DNA of 64,000 nt from Mogibacterium sp. (GCA_024403055.1 JAKSSO010000002.1:22573-86572); one strand, 5' to 3'; numbered from the stretch's first letter, positions 15,244 to 24,603 are shown. Made by a program: numbers and translations. The notes: generated by a model from the sequence alone, not told the origin.

Positions 15244-17597
15244 TGGCAGGTCCCGGAAGAATGGGCGGTCCTGTTCACTTCCTTACCGAGGAAGAGAAGC
15301 AGAGCATGCCTAAAGTAACTAAAGAATTACTGACAAGGATAGTGTCTTACCTCAAGCCATACTGGGTGCAGTTTATTTTCGTGTTTATAACGATACTGCT
15401 CTCGGCTACTGTAGGACTGCTTCCGTCGATCATTACAGGAAAGATCGTCGATGAGGCGCTGGTCGGCAAGAACATGGAACTGCTGATCAAGCTTCTTCTG
15501 GCGGCATTTGGTGCGCTCACAGTCAGCCAGCTGGTAGGTGTGATCGAGAATTACATCAACGCATGGATAGCGCAGCGCATCATATTTGACATGCGCAATC
15601 AGATGTATCACCATCTGCAGTACATGCCGCATTCATTCTTCACAACAGAGAAGCAGGGCGATATCATCACCCGCATGAATACAGATATCAGCGGAGTAAG
15701 CTCAGTTATCAGCGGCACTCTCTCCAATATCGTGAGCAACATAGCAACGATCGTAACTACGATGATAGCGCTGTTCACGATGAGCTGGCAGCTGGCACTC
15801 GTTGGCATTGTGGTCATCCCGCTCCTCGTCATTCCGACCAGAACAGCCGGAAAGACTCGCTGGAAGTACCTCAACGAGAGTCAGGCAAAGTCTGATGAAC
15901 TCAACCAGAAGATCGACGAGACACTTTCTGTCAGCGGATCAATGCTGGTAAAGATATTCACACGCGAGAAGAAGGAATACGATGATTTCGTAAAAGTTAA
16001 TAAAGAGGTCACTGACCTCAATCTCAAAGAGCAGCGTTCAGGTCAGGTATTCAGAGTTGTAATGGGAATGTTCACACAGCTTGGACCGCTTCTGATCTAT
16101 TTTGCCGGCGGATATTTCATCATCAGGAATATCGATCAGACACTTACGGTCGGAACCATTACGGCAACAGTTGCACTTATCAACAGACTGTATCGACCTG
16201 TCGAATCGCTGATGAATGTTTCGGTAGACTTCACGCGTTCACTCGCACTCTTTACACGTATCTTCGACTATTTTGATCGCAGGAACACGATCGTTTCGCC
16301 GGAGAACGGCATGAAGCCGGACGTTGATAACAAGCCTATCAGATATGACCACGTTGCATTCAGTTATAACGAGGAAAATCCTATCCTTACTGATGTCAGC
16401 TTCGAAGTGCCCGGCGGCAGGATGTTCGCTATCGTAGGTCCTTCGGGATCGGGCAAATCCACAGTCGTCAACCTTATTCCAAGGCTCTATGATGTCAACG
16501 CAGGAAGCGTAACGGTTGCAGGCGTCGACGTTCGCGATTTTGATCTGGAATATCTGCGTCAGTGCGTCGGTGTCGTAACGCAGGAGACATATCTCTTCAA
16601 CGGGACCATACTCGACAACCTGAAGTATGCCAATGAAAATGCGACGATGGAGGATATCGAGGCAGCCTGCAGGATAGCCAACATATATGATTTCATTCAG
16701 AATCAGCCGGACGGCTTCAATACCGCAGTCGGAAACAGAGGACTCAAGCTTTCAGGTGGCGAGAAGCAGAGACTGTCGCTGGCAAGAGTTATCCTCAAGG
16801 ACCCTAAGATACTCATTCTCGACGAAGCTACATCGGCTCTTGACTCCATATCCGAGAATTCTATCCAGGATGCGCTGGAACAGATGATGCAGGGCAGAAC
16901 ATCGCTGGTCATCGCACACAGGCTGTCCACTATTCTTAAGGCGGACCAGATACTGGTAGTCAAGGACGGCATTATCGCAGAGCAGGGAACACACGAAGAA
17001 CTTCTCGACCTCGGCGGTACTTACAAGGAACTGTATGAGACTCAGTTCAGACAGGCGATCGACTATGAGTCGGGCAGAGATGAAGAGGCGTCGATCAACG
17101 TCGAGGCACTTTCGACCGAGTACAGAGCTGAGATCATTACAAAGGCGGATATTGCACCGGTTTACAGGTTGGCTAAATCCAATATCAGGTATTACGATAC
17201 TATTAAATCAGTCCCTACGGTTGAGAGCCTTACCGAGATCATCTCGGAAGTCCCTGAGGGCGCCGGAGAGAATGCCAAGAATTTTATCGGATTCTACAAT
17301 AAGGATGATGTACTGATCGCAGTCATGGATCTCATCACGGGATATCCTGAGAGCAATGATGCCTTCATCGGCTGGTTCATGGTGGACGGTGAGATGCAGG
17401 GACGCGGCATAGGCTCCGGAATATTTGCGGATGTCCGTGCTGCCATGAAAGCGGAAGGCTATGATTACCTCTCGCTTGGCTGCATCAGGGAAAATAAAGA
17501 GGCCTTGAGGTTCTGGGAGAGCCAGGGCTTCAAACCGACCGGCGAAGAAAAGACGGAAGAGAACTACACTGTAATTACACTTGCAAGAGCAATTTAG
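15243..17597 (+). CDS. ABC exporter fused to GNAT acetyltransferase
   Basis: The product has 784 residues. Residues 20-330 form a six-helix type IV ABC exporter membrane domain. Residues 350-590 form the ATPase, with Walker A GPSGSGKST, signature LSGGEKQR, Walker B ILILDEATSALD and the H-loop AHRLST. About residues 615-784 are a GNAT domain with the acetyl-CoA loop GRGIGSGI and the terminal region ENKEALRFWESQGF. The reading frame is continuous with no internal start needed. A GNAT on an exporter suggests substrate acetylation coupled to export or self-protection, which is inference. It is coupled to the 53-residue gene upstream and followed after 8 bases by an MFS gene. Confidence 0.88.
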   Translation: MAGPGRMGGPVHFLTEEEKQSMPKVTKELLTRIVSYLKPYWVQFIFVFITILLSATVGLLPSIITGKIVDEALVGKNMELLIKLLLAAFGALTVSQLVGVIENYINAWIAQRIIFDMRNQMYHHLQYMPHSFFTTEKQGDIITRMNTDISGVSSVISGTLSNIVSNIATIVTTMIALFTMSWQLALVGIVVIPLLVIPTRTAGKTRWKYLNESQAKSDELNQKIDETLSVSGSMLVKIFTREKKEYDDFVKVNKEVTDLNLKEQRSGQVFRVVMGMFTQLGPLLIYFAGGYFIIRNIDQTLTVGTITATVALINRLYRPVESLMNVSVDFTRSLALFTRIFDYFDRRNTIVSPENGMKPDVDNKPIRYDHVAFSYNEENPILTDVSFEVPGGRMFAIVGPSGSGKSTVVNLIPRLYDVNAGSVTVAGVDVRDFDLEYLRQCVGVVTQETYLFNGTILDNLKYANENATMEDIEAACRIANIYDFIQNQPDGFNTAVGNRGLKLSGGEKQRLSLARVILKDPKILILDEATSALDSISENSIQDALEQMMQGRTSLVIAHRLSTILKADQILVVKDGIIAEQGTHEELLDLGGTYKELYETQFRQAIDYESGRDEEASINVEALSTEYRAEIITKADIAPVYRLAKSNIRYYDTIKSVPTVESLTEIISEVPEGAGENAKNFIGFYNKDDVLIAVMDLITGYPESNDAFIGWFMVDGEMQGRGIGSGIFADVRAAMKAEGYDYLSLGCIRENKEALRFWESQGFKPTGEEKTEENYTVITLARAI

Positions 17598-17605
17598 GAG
17601 ATAAA

Positions 17606-18826
17606 ATGTTGGGCAGAAAGTTCTGGATATCAATGCTAATATTCGGCCTTATGGGCCAGATCGCATGGGTCGTGGAGAACATGTACTTCAATGTGTTCAT
17701 CTACAAAATGTTCCATGCGAGTGCTGCGGACATCTCGTTCATGGTAATGGCTTCAGCGGTCACTGCGGCGGTAACGACCATTATCATGGGAGCTGTATCC
17801 GATAAGGTCGGAAAGCGCAAAGCCTTCATGAGCGTCGGCTACGTTATATGGGGCATCAGCATTATCAGTTTTGCATACATCAGGAGCGTAATGATGACCA
17901 TTGTCATGGACTGTGTGATGACATATTTCGGCTCTACTGCAAATGATGCGGCATATAATGCATGGCTGACAGACCGTGGTGACGAGACCAACAGAGGCAG
18001 GATAGAGGGTGTCAACTCCATGATGCCTCTTGTTGCGATACTTATCGTATTCGGCGGATTCATGAGCTTTGACCTTGATACACATCAGGCCTGGACAACT
18101 ATCTACTACATCATCGGTATCGGGACGACTCTTATCGGAGTGCTCGGCTGGTTCATCATCGAGGACGCGCCGGATCTGAAGAAAGCTGAAGCGGGATTCG
18201 CAGAAACACTCGTATACAGCTTCAGACCTTCGGTGGCTCGCGAGAACACAAGGCTGTATCTGGGCCTGATGAATTTTGCGATATTCGGCATTTCGATACA
18301 GATATTCATGCCTTATCTGATCATCTATTATGAGCAGACACTTAAGATGGACAATTACGTTCTGATCATGGCACCGGCAATACTGATCGCGGCGGTCATC
18401 ACTGTCTTCTACGGCAGGCTGTATGACAGCAGAGGTTTCATGGCAAGTATTATTCCATGCGGCGGCATGCTGCTCGCGGGATATGCGATCCTGTTCTTTA
18501 CGAACACTACGATCCCTGTATTCATCGGTTCTCTGCTGATGATGGCGGGATATCTGACAGGGATGTCTATATTCGGAGCGCTGATAAGAGACAATATCCC
18601 GGAAAAGCGGGCAGGACAGTTCCAGGGCGTTCGCATCATAGGACAGGTATTCGTGCCGGGGCTTATCGGTCCTGCGATCGGAGCTGCAGTCCTGAAGAAT
18701 GCAGAACTTATTACCAACAATGACGGAACGACATCGTTCCTTCCTAATACGAACATCTGGGCGGCAGCATTCGCAGTAGTTGTTATCCTGCTGATATCGC
18801 TGCCTCTGACAATGAAGAAGAGATAA
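17606..18826 (+). CDS. MFS transporter
   Basis: This 406-residue protein has 12 predicted membrane segments and an MFS loop motif (GAVSDKVGKRKAFM). It differs clearly from the MFS carrier at 12964. AGGAG precedes the ATG and it follows the ABC-GNAT gene by 8 bases. The stop overlaps the ATG of a GNAT remnant. The substrate is unknown. Confidence 0.85.
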   Translation: MLGRKFWISMLIFGLMGQIAWVVENMYFNVFIYKMFHASAADISFMVMASAVTAAVTTIIMGAVSDKVGKRKAFMSVGYVIWGISIISFAYIRSVMMTIVMDCVMTYFGSTANDAAYNAWLTDRGDETNRGRIEGVNSMMPLVAILIVFGGFMSFDLDTHQAWTTIYYIIGIGTTLIGVLGWFIIEDAPDLKKAEAGFAETLVYSFRPSVARENTRLYLGLMNFAIFGISIQIFMPYLIIYYEQTLKMDNYVLIMAPAILIAAVITVFYGRLYDSRGFMASIIPCGGMLLAGYAILFFTNTTIPVFIGSLLMMAGYLTGMSIFGALIRDNIPEKRAGQFQGVRIIGQVFVPGLIGPAIGAAVLKNAELITNNDGTTSFLPNTNIWAAAFAVVVILLISLPLTMKKR

Positions 18827-18945
18827 TGATATTCAGAAAAGCAACGACGGAAGACATAGACGCAATAGTGACCATCTATGATCACATTCATGATGCTGGA
18901 GAAAGCATTCTTCTGATACATAAAGTACAAGAAAATACATGTTAA
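18826..18945 (+). pseudogene. GNAT acetyltransferase N-terminal remnant
   Basis: A 39-codon reading frame begins MIFRKATTEDIDAIV and continues IYDHIHDAGE, the usual first strand and helix of a GNAT protein, then runs into unrelated sequence and stops. The rest of the domain is missing in all frames up to the had promoter. It overlaps the MFS stop (TAATG). It is best read as a gene truncated by deletion. Confidence 0.6.
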
Positions 18946-18949
18946 TATA

Positions 18950-18983
18950 TTGACAGAAAAATATCACAAGCTATAATTGTGAT
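18950..18983 (+). promoter_or_regulatory. had operon promoter with overlapping palindrome
   Basis: TTGACA (18950-18955) and TATAAT (18972-18977) are separated by 16 bases. A perfect inverted repeat, ATCACAA (18963-18969) and TTGTGAT (18977-18983), spans the spacer and the -10 box, so a bound protein would block RNA polymerase. The half-site order is opposite to that of Rex or CRP sites, so I assign no regulator. Confidence 0.75.
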
Positions 18984-19010
18984 AGTTAGAAAAATAACAG
19001 ATGTTGGATC

Positions 19011-19026
19011 TAACGTTAACCGGTTA
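19011..19026 (+). promoter_or_regulatory. Double palindrome in had leader
   Basis: TAACGTTA (19011-19018) runs into the 10-base palindrome TAACCGGTTA (19017-19026), within the first 40 bases of the predicted transcript. It may be a second operator or part of a leader RNA structure. Confidence 0.45.
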
Positions 19027-19098
19027 TAGCTTGAATACTAAATCATGGAACACGATGCATGCTTACGGGTTTGGATGTTGTGTTATTTGTGATTTATC

Positions 19099-19128
19099 GG
19101 AACTCGGGAAAAACGGGTTCCTTTTTTT
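19099..19128 (+). terminator. Intrinsic terminator inside had leader (attenuator)
   Basis: GGAACTCG (19099-19106) pairs with CGGGTTCC (19114-19121), with one G-T pair, and is followed by seven T residues. It lies between the promoter and hadI, so it can only work as a conditional terminator. An upstream GGAACACG at 19047-19054 could compete for the same 3' arm and act as an antiterminator strand. No T-box signature is visible. Confidence 0.7.
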
Positions 19129-19142
19129 ATAGGTCAGGGAAA

Positions 19143-19916
19143 ATGTACACACTGGGAATTGATATCGGATCAACTACATCAAAATGCGCACTGATGAAAG
19201 ATGGCAAGGAGATAGTTGCCACTTCTCTTAGGGTAGGCGGAATGGGTACAGACGGCCCTGAGGCAGCAATCACAGATATCTGGGCCAGAACATATCTGAC
19301 CAGAAGTGATGTTGATAAAGTGATCGTTACAGGATACGGAAGAAAGAACTATGAGGGTGCAGACGGAGAGGTAAGTGAACTGACTTGCCACGCTTTTGGT
19401 GGCAATTACGTCTACGGAAACGAACTCAGAACAATAATAGACATCGGTGGACAGGACGCCAAGGTCATATGTATGAATGATCAAGGCAGAATGTCCAATT
19501 TTATTATGAACGATAAGTGCGCAGCAGGAACAGGTCGTTTTCTCGAAGTAATGGCTAACATACTGAAGATGGACATCAACAATCTCTCGGATTGTGCGAT
19601 GCAGTCCACGTCGCCGGCTTCGATCTCGAGCACCTGCACTGTTTTTGCAGAATCCGAAGTCATCAGCCAGCTTGCAAACGGCGTGAAGAGACCTGATCTG
19701 GTTGCAGGTATATGCGAAAGTGTAGCGACAAGAGTCGGCGCACTCGTAAGACGTGTTCAGGTCAAAGAGAAGGTCTGCATGTCGGGCGGAGTCGCAGCCA
19801 ATGAGTATCTGCGCAAGGTCCTTGGAGACAAGCTCGGAGTCACTATTGAATATGATCCTCTGGCTCAATACTTCGGCGCAATTGGTGCGGCGATATATGC
19901 ATACAACAAGAAATAA
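19143..19916 (+). CDS. hadI: 2-hydroxyacyl-CoA dehydratase activator
   Basis: This 257-residue ATPase of the ASKHA fold holds one [4Fe-4S] cluster between two subunits and injects a single high-energy electron into the dehydratase with ATP hydrolysis. The phosphate-binding GIDIGSTTSKCAL is at residues 5-17. The cluster cysteines are C126 (DKCAAGTGRF) and C165 (SSTCTVFAESE). The frame stays open back to 19059 through the terminator hairpin, but the ATG at 19143 gives the family N-terminus. It is the first gene of the fermentation operon. Confidence 0.93.
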   Translation: MYTLGIDIGSTTSKCALMKDGKEIVATSLRVGGMGTDGPEAAITDIWARTYLTRSDVDKVIVTGYGRKNYEGADGEVSELTCHAFGGNYVYGNELRTIIDIGGQDAKVICMNDQGRMSNFIMNDKCAAGTGRFLEVMANILKMDINNLSDCAMQSTSPASISSTCTVFAESEVISQLANGVKRPDLVAGICESVATRVGALVRRVQVKEKVCMSGGVAANEYLRKVLGDKLGVTIEYDPLAQYFGAIGAAIYAYNKK

Positions 19917-19938
19917 AAATCAACAAGGAGGAAATGTA

Positions 19939-21165
19939 ATGGCAGAAGAAGTTAAAAAGGCGCCACGTCCGGTGGACCCGAATTCGGCCAAGTACAAGCT
20001 CGGCAAGATCGCAGGCGATGCTTACGTGAATGCGATCGAGGCCAAGAAGCAGGGCAAACCTGTTGCATGGGTTTCCAGCAACTTCCCTGTAGAAATTCCT
20101 GAAACTCTCGGTATCGCGACTGTATACCCTGAGAACCAGGCAGCAGGAATCGCTGCAAGAGGTGCAGGCGAAAGAATGTGTGATGTTGCAGAAGCAGAAG
20201 GATATTCAAACGATATCTGCGCTTATGCAAGAGTCAGCCTGGCATATGCCAAGCTGAAGGAGTGCCCTGAACAGGATGTGGCAATGCCGGATGTACTGCT
20301 GTGCTGCAACAATATCTGCAACTGCATGATCAAGTGGTACGAGAACCTGGCACAGGAACTCAACATCCCGATGATCATTCTGGATATTCCTTTCAACCCT
20401 GACTATGAAGTAAGCCAGGCATTCATCGACTACGTTGGAGCTCAGTTCTGGGATGCTGTTCATCAGCTCGAGGAGATCTTCAACATCAAGTGGGATGACA
20501 AGAAATTTGAAGAGGTTACAGGCTTCAGCTGCAGATCCAGCAAGGCATGGCTCGCAGCAACAGGTGAGGCACACTGGACTCCATCACCATTCAACGGATT
20601 CGACCTGCTCAACCATATGGCAGTAATGGTTACAGCCCGCGGTAAGGCAGAGGCTGCTGAGGCAATGGAAACACTGCTCAAGGAGTATAAGGAAAACCAC
20701 GAGAAGGGCGTAAGCACATTCCGTGAGGAAGAGAAGTACAGGATCATGTTCGAGGGTATCGCATGCTGGCCATATCTGAGAGCAACATCCAAGGGACTCA
20801 AGAGCCGCGGCATCAACATGGTAACAACTATCTATGCGGATGCATTCGGATTCGACTACAGCAGCTTTGACGAGATGATCGCAGCATACTGCAGCGTACC
20901 TAATGCGATCAATCTGGAGAAGGCAAGAGACAAGAGAGTTAAGCTCTGCAAGGACGATAATGTAGAAGGACTTCTGGTTCACACCAACCGTTCATGCAAG
21001 CTCTGGAGCGGATTCATGCCTGAGATGAGCCGTCAGATCGGCGAGGCATGCGGAATTCCTGTAGCAAGCTTCGACGGCGACCAGGCAGATCCAAGGAATT
21101 TCTCCGAGGCTCAGTACGACACAAGAGTTCAGGGCCTGATGGAGATCATGGAATCAAACAAGTAA
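19939..21165 (+). CDS. hadB: 2-hydroxyacyl-CoA dehydratase subunit B
   Basis: This 408-residue Fe-S subunit pairs with the next gene product to eliminate water from (R)-2-hydroxyacyl-CoA through a ketyl-radical mechanism. It resembles C. difficile HadB throughout, including YPENQAAG, the cysteine motif CCNNICN, SPFNGFDLL, NRSCKLWSG and FDGDQADPR. I start at ATG 19939 with AAGGAGG upstream rather than at the longer frame inside hadI. The substrate could be a 2-hydroxyisocaproyl-CoA or an aryl-lactyl-CoA; sequence alone does not separate them. Confidence 0.92.
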   Translation: MAEEVKKAPRPVDPNSAKYKLGKIAGDAYVNAIEAKKQGKPVAWVSSNFPVEIPETLGIATVYPENQAAGIAARGAGERMCDVAEAEGYSNDICAYARVSLAYAKLKECPEQDVAMPDVLLCCNNICNCMIKWYENLAQELNIPMIILDIPFNPDYEVSQAFIDYVGAQFWDAVHQLEEIFNIKWDDKKFEEVTGFSCRSSKAWLAATGEAHWTPSPFNGFDLLNHMAVMVTARGKAEAAEAMETLLKEYKENHEKGVSTFREEEKYRIMFEGIACWPYLRATSKGLKSRGINMVTTIYADAFGFDYSSFDEMIAAYCSVPNAINLEKARDKRVKLCKDDNVEGLLVHTNRSCKLWSGFMPEMSRQIGEACGIPVASFDGDQADPRNFSEAQYDTRVQGLMEIMESNK

Positions 21166-21177
21166 GGAGGAGCAGCA

Positions 21178-22293
21178 ATGACAAGTGAGATCATGAAAAC
21201 TTTCCACGAGGTTGCAGCTGATCCTCGTGCACAGATGGACAAATACATCGCAGAAGGCAAGAAGATAGTTCTGACTGCACCTGTTTACACACCTGAAGAG
21301 ATCATCCATTCCATGGGATTCGTACCTATGGGTGCATGGGGTGCTGACACAGAACTCGACAGAGCCAAGGAATACTGCCCTGCATTCCTCTGCTCGATCG
21401 TTCAGTCGATCCTTGAGCTGGGTATCACAGGAAAATACAACGGTGCAAGTGCTATCGTTATTCCTTCACTCTGCGACACACTGAAGACTCTGGGCGAGAA
21501 CTGGAAATATGCAGTAAAGAATATTCCGTTCATCGCTATGACGTATCCACAGAACAGAAAGCCTGATTTCGGCATTAAGTTCACAAGAGCAGGATATGAG
21601 AGAGTTATCAGAGACCTTGAGGCAGCAGGCGGCAAGTTTGACAACGCTTCACTCGCAGCTTCCAACAAGATCTACAACGAGCACAATGCAGCAATGAGAA
21701 AGCTGGACGAAGTTCTGGCAGCTCATCCTGAAGTAAGTGCCGCTGAGAGAAGCGACGTTTTCAAGAGCGCATTCTTCATGCTCAAGGAAGAGCACACTGC
21801 TCTCGTTAACAAACTGATCGAAGAACTCGAAGGCAGCGACGCAGTAACAGGCAAGACACCTGTACTGGTATCCGGAATCCTGACTGACGCACCTGCACTG
21901 AATGAGATCTTTGATGAACTCAGATTCCACATCGTTGCTGACGATGTTGCAGCTCAGTCAAGACAGTATCGCACAGACGTGCCTGCAGGCGACGATGCAC
22001 TGACAGCTCTGGCAGAGAAGTTTGCAGCAATGGATAACTGCAGCGTACTATACAATCAGGAAAAGCCTAGAGTTGACTGGATCGTTGAGACAGCCAAGGC
22101 AAGAGAGGCAAAGGGCGTGGTTATCGTAATGACCAAGTTCTGTGATCCTGAAGAGTTTGACTATGTAATGATCAAGAAGGCCTGCGAGAAGGCGGGAATT
22201 CCTGTAACACAGGTAGAAATAGACAGACAGATGACACACTTCGAGCAGGTTAGAACCAACCTTGAGACATTCAAAGACCTGCTGTCAATGTAA
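21178..22293 (+). CDS. hadC: 2-hydroxyacyl-CoA dehydratase subunit C
   Basis: This 371-residue second subunit of the radical dehydratase carries the family cysteines in PSLCDTLK (about residue 100) and TKFCDPEEFDY (about residue 325), as well as VADDVAAQSRQYRTDVP. These match C. difficile HadC closely. It follows hadB by 12 bases with a GGAGG site. The heterodimer is oxygen sensitive and needs HadI and ATP to start turnover. Confidence 0.92.
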   Translation: MTSEIMKTFHEVAADPRAQMDKYIAEGKKIVLTAPVYTPEEIIHSMGFVPMGAWGADTELDRAKEYCPAFLCSIVQSILELGITGKYNGASAIVIPSLCDTLKTLGENWKYAVKNIPFIAMTYPQNRKPDFGIKFTRAGYERVIRDLEAAGGKFDNASLAASNKIYNEHNAAMRKLDEVLAAHPEVSAAERSDVFKSAFFMLKEEHTALVNKLIEELEGSDAVTGKTPVLVSGILTDAPALNEIFDELRFHIVADDVAAQSRQYRTDVPAGDDALTALAEKFAAMDNCSVLYNQEKPRVDWIVETAKAREAKGVVIVMTKFCDPEEFDYVMIKKACEKAGIPVTQVEIDRQMTHFEQVRTNLETFKDLLSM

Positions 22294-22307
22294 TATAGGA
22301 GGAAAAA

Positions 22308-23549
22308 ATGAGCGAAAAAACATTACCTTTAAAGGGAGTCAAGGTTGTAGAGCTTTCTACTTTCATTGCTGCTCCTTGTACTGCAAGAGTTCTTGCTGAC
22401 CTCGGTGCTGACGTAATCAAGGTCGAGGCTCCTAACATGGACCCACTGAGATTTACAGCAGTAAATGAAGGAAGACCTCTTACTCATTTCGAGAACACTT
22501 CTTTTGACCTCGAGAACGCAGGCAAGAGAGGAATCATGCTGAACACCAAGACACAGGAAGGTCATGACGTTCTTGACAAGCTGATCTCCGAGGCTGATGT
22601 ATTCATCACCAACATGAGACAGAGCCCGCTTAAGAGAATGGGATTTGATTATGAGACACTCCATGCTAAGTATCCTTCACTCGTATTCGGATATATTTCA
22701 GGATACGGCGAGATCGGTCCTGACAAGGATCTGCCTGGATTCGATTTCACAGCATTCTATGCTCGCGGCGGAGTACTCGGACCACTCAGAGACAGTGATT
22801 CCGCTCCAATGCTGACAGTTCAGGGATTCGGCGATCACCAGGTATCAATGAACCTGGCTGCAGGAGTTCTTGCTGCACTGTTCAGAGCAAAGATGACAGG
22901 CGAAGGAGACAAGGTCGTTGTATCACTGTTCCACAGTGCTGTATGGGATATCTCCCTGATGCTCCAGGCTTCGCAGTACGGCGCAGAGTCAACTCAGTTC
23001 CCAATGAAGAGATCCACTCTGGCTAATCCGCTGGTAGTATGCCACAAGACTAAGGACGGAAGATGGTTCCAGATGGCTATGCCACAGTATGACAGACATT
23101 ATCCTATCTTCGTAAAGGCTGTAGGACATGAGGAACTCGTAGATGATCCTAGATTCTACCCACAGGCTGCACTTCAGGCTAACAAGCAGGAGTTCTATGA
23201 CTTCCTGGTTGAGCTGATCGGATCCAAGACATGCGAAGAGTGGTGCAAGATCTTCGACGAGAACGACCTGCCATACGCAGTTGCTCAGAACTGGGACGAG
23301 CTGCTTGAGGATAAGCAGGCATGGGCTTCCAACATCTTCTATGAGATGGAATACGAGAATGGTAACAAGAGAACTCTCGTAAGACCTCCAATGATGTTCG
23401 AGGAGATCGGACTCCCTGAGTACAAGAGAGGACCGCTTCCTGGAGAGCACACTGAGGAAGTTCTGAAAGAGTACGGATATACTGATGAACAGATCGCTGC
23501 TATTGTTGAGGCCGGTGGTGCTGTAATGATGCCGGCTGATCTTAAATAA
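22308..23549 (+). CDS. hadA: Class III CoA-transferase (HadA/FldA type)
   Basis: This 413-residue CaiB/BaiF-family enzyme moves CoA from the end product to the (R)-2-hydroxyacid, feeding the dehydratase. The N-terminus LKGVKVVELSTFIAAP and the nucleotide region GADVIKVE are typical. The probable nucleophile is D176 in GFGDHQVS. Length fits HadA and FldA (about 400-410). It lies between hadC and the hydroxyacid dehydrogenase with 14- and 37-base gaps. The gene order I-B-C-A differs from that I recall for C. difficile (A-I-B-C). Confidence 0.88.
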   Translation: MSEKTLPLKGVKVVELSTFIAAPCTARVLADLGADVIKVEAPNMDPLRFTAVNEGRPLTHFENTSFDLENAGKRGIMLNTKTQEGHDVLDKLISEADVFITNMRQSPLKRMGFDYETLHAKYPSLVFGYISGYGEIGPDKDLPGFDFTAFYARGGVLGPLRDSDSAPMLTVQGFGDHQVSMNLAAGVLAALFRAKMTGEGDKVVVSLFHSAVWDISLMLQASQYGAESTQFPMKRSTLANPLVVCHKTKDGRWFQMAMPQYDRHYPIFVKAVGHEELVDDPRFYPQAALQANKQEFYDFLVELIGSKTCEEWCKIFDENDLPYAVAQNWDELLEDKQAWASNIFYEMEYENGNKRTLVRPPMMFEEIGLPEYKRGPLPGEHTEEVLKEYGYTDEQIAAIVEAGGAVMMPADLK

Positions 23550-23586
23550 AACAATAAAAGAAAGAAGTTATCAAAGGAGAAAAGAC

Positions 23587-24588
23587 ATGAAAATTGCTGC
23601 ATATGAAGTAAGACCTGATGAAGTTCCTGTAATTGAAGGACTTTGCAAAAAGTACGGAATCGAGCTCGTAAGCACAGGAGCAAATCTGGATGCTACTACT
23701 GTAGGAATGGCTGAAGGAGCTGACGGAGTTACTACTCTCGGACAGTCCACTTACAGCAACGAGGTTCTTGACACACTTAAGGGATATGGAGTACAGGTCC
23801 TGGCTTCAAGATGTGTAGGTTACAACCACATGAACGTTGAGTATGCTCGCAAGCTTGGATTCAAGCTGTGCAACGGAGCATATGCACCTAACGGAGTTGC
23901 AGAGTACACAGTAATGTCCATTCTGATCTCGATCAGAAAGTTCAAGAAGGCTCTGTACAACACAGATGATAACGACTTCACACTCAAGGGCAAGATGGGA
24001 AGAGAGCTCCGCACAATGACTGTTGGTGTCATGGGCACCGGCAAGATCGGATTCACAGTTTGCAAGCTCCTCTCAAGCTTCGGATGCAGGATCCTGGCAT
24101 ATGATGTATACCAGAACGATGCTGTTAAGGAATACGCTGAGTATGTTGACCTTGACACTCTCTATGCTGAGTCCGACGTTATCACAATTCACACACCGCT
24201 TCTGCCAAGCACAACAGGCATGATCAACAAGGAAGCTTTGTCCAAGATGAAGGACGGCGTTATACTTATCGACAATGCTCGTGGCGAACTCGTTGATATC
24301 GATGCGATCATCGAGGGAATGGAAACTGAGAAGATCGGTGCGATGTACATGGACGCTTTCCCTGGCGAAACAGGAATTATCCACGTACCACACAACGAAG
24401 ATATTGTTAAGACTGAGGGAATGCCTTGGTTCAAACTGAAATATCTGCGTTCATTCGTTAACTTTGTTCATACTCCGCATATGGCATTCTTCACAGAAGA
24501 AGCTGCTGAACAGATGGCTGAGTGCGGCGTTAACAGTATCTACGAGGTTCTGACTGAAGGTAAGTCAAGCCACGAGATTCCACAATAA
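23587..24588 (+). CDS. D-2-hydroxyacid dehydrogenase
   Basis: This 333-residue NAD-dependent enzyme would reduce a 2-oxoacid to the (R)-2-hydroxyacid. The NAD fold motif GVMGTGKIGFTV is near residue 147. Catalytic Arg is in DNARGELVD, a carboxylate lies in DAFPGETG, and the catalytic His is in HTPHMAFFTEEA. It is similar in length and pattern to (R)-2-hydroxyisocaproate dehydrogenase (LdhA) of C. difficile. Position within the operon supports a role in the reductive Stickland branch. Confidence 0.9.
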   Translation: MKIAAYEVRPDEVPVIEGLCKKYGIELVSTGANLDATTVGMAEGADGVTTLGQSTYSNEVLDTLKGYGVQVLASRCVGYNHMNVEYARKLGFKLCNGAYAPNGVAEYTVMSILISIRKFKKALYNTDDNDFTLKGKMGRELRTMTVGVMGTGKIGFTVCKLLSSFGCRILAYDVYQNDAVKEYAEYVDLDTLYAESDVITIHTPLLPSTTGMINKEALSKMKDGVILIDNARGELVDIDAIIEGMETEKIGAMYMDAFPGETGIIHVPHNEDIVKTEGMPWFKLKYLRSFVNFVHTPHMAFFTEEAAEQMAECGVNSIYEVLTEGKSSHEIPQ

Positions 24589-24603
24589 ACAAGGAGGAAA
24601 TAT

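Noticed and set aside
18963-18983. Rex or CRP/FNR binding site at the had promoter
   Set aside because: Half-sites are TCACA...TGTGA, the reverse order of the TGTGA...TCACA (CRP) and TTGTGA...TCACAA (Rex) patterns.
18984-19128. T-box or known riboswitch in the had leader
   Set aside because: The T-box AGGGTGGNACCGCG sequence and other familiar conserved cores were looked for and not found; only the terminator and palindromes can be supported.
19059-19142. N-terminal extension of hadI from the ATG at 19059
   Set aside because: The extension would translate through the leader terminator hairpin and is absent from the family; the ATG at 19143 gives the conserved N-terminus.
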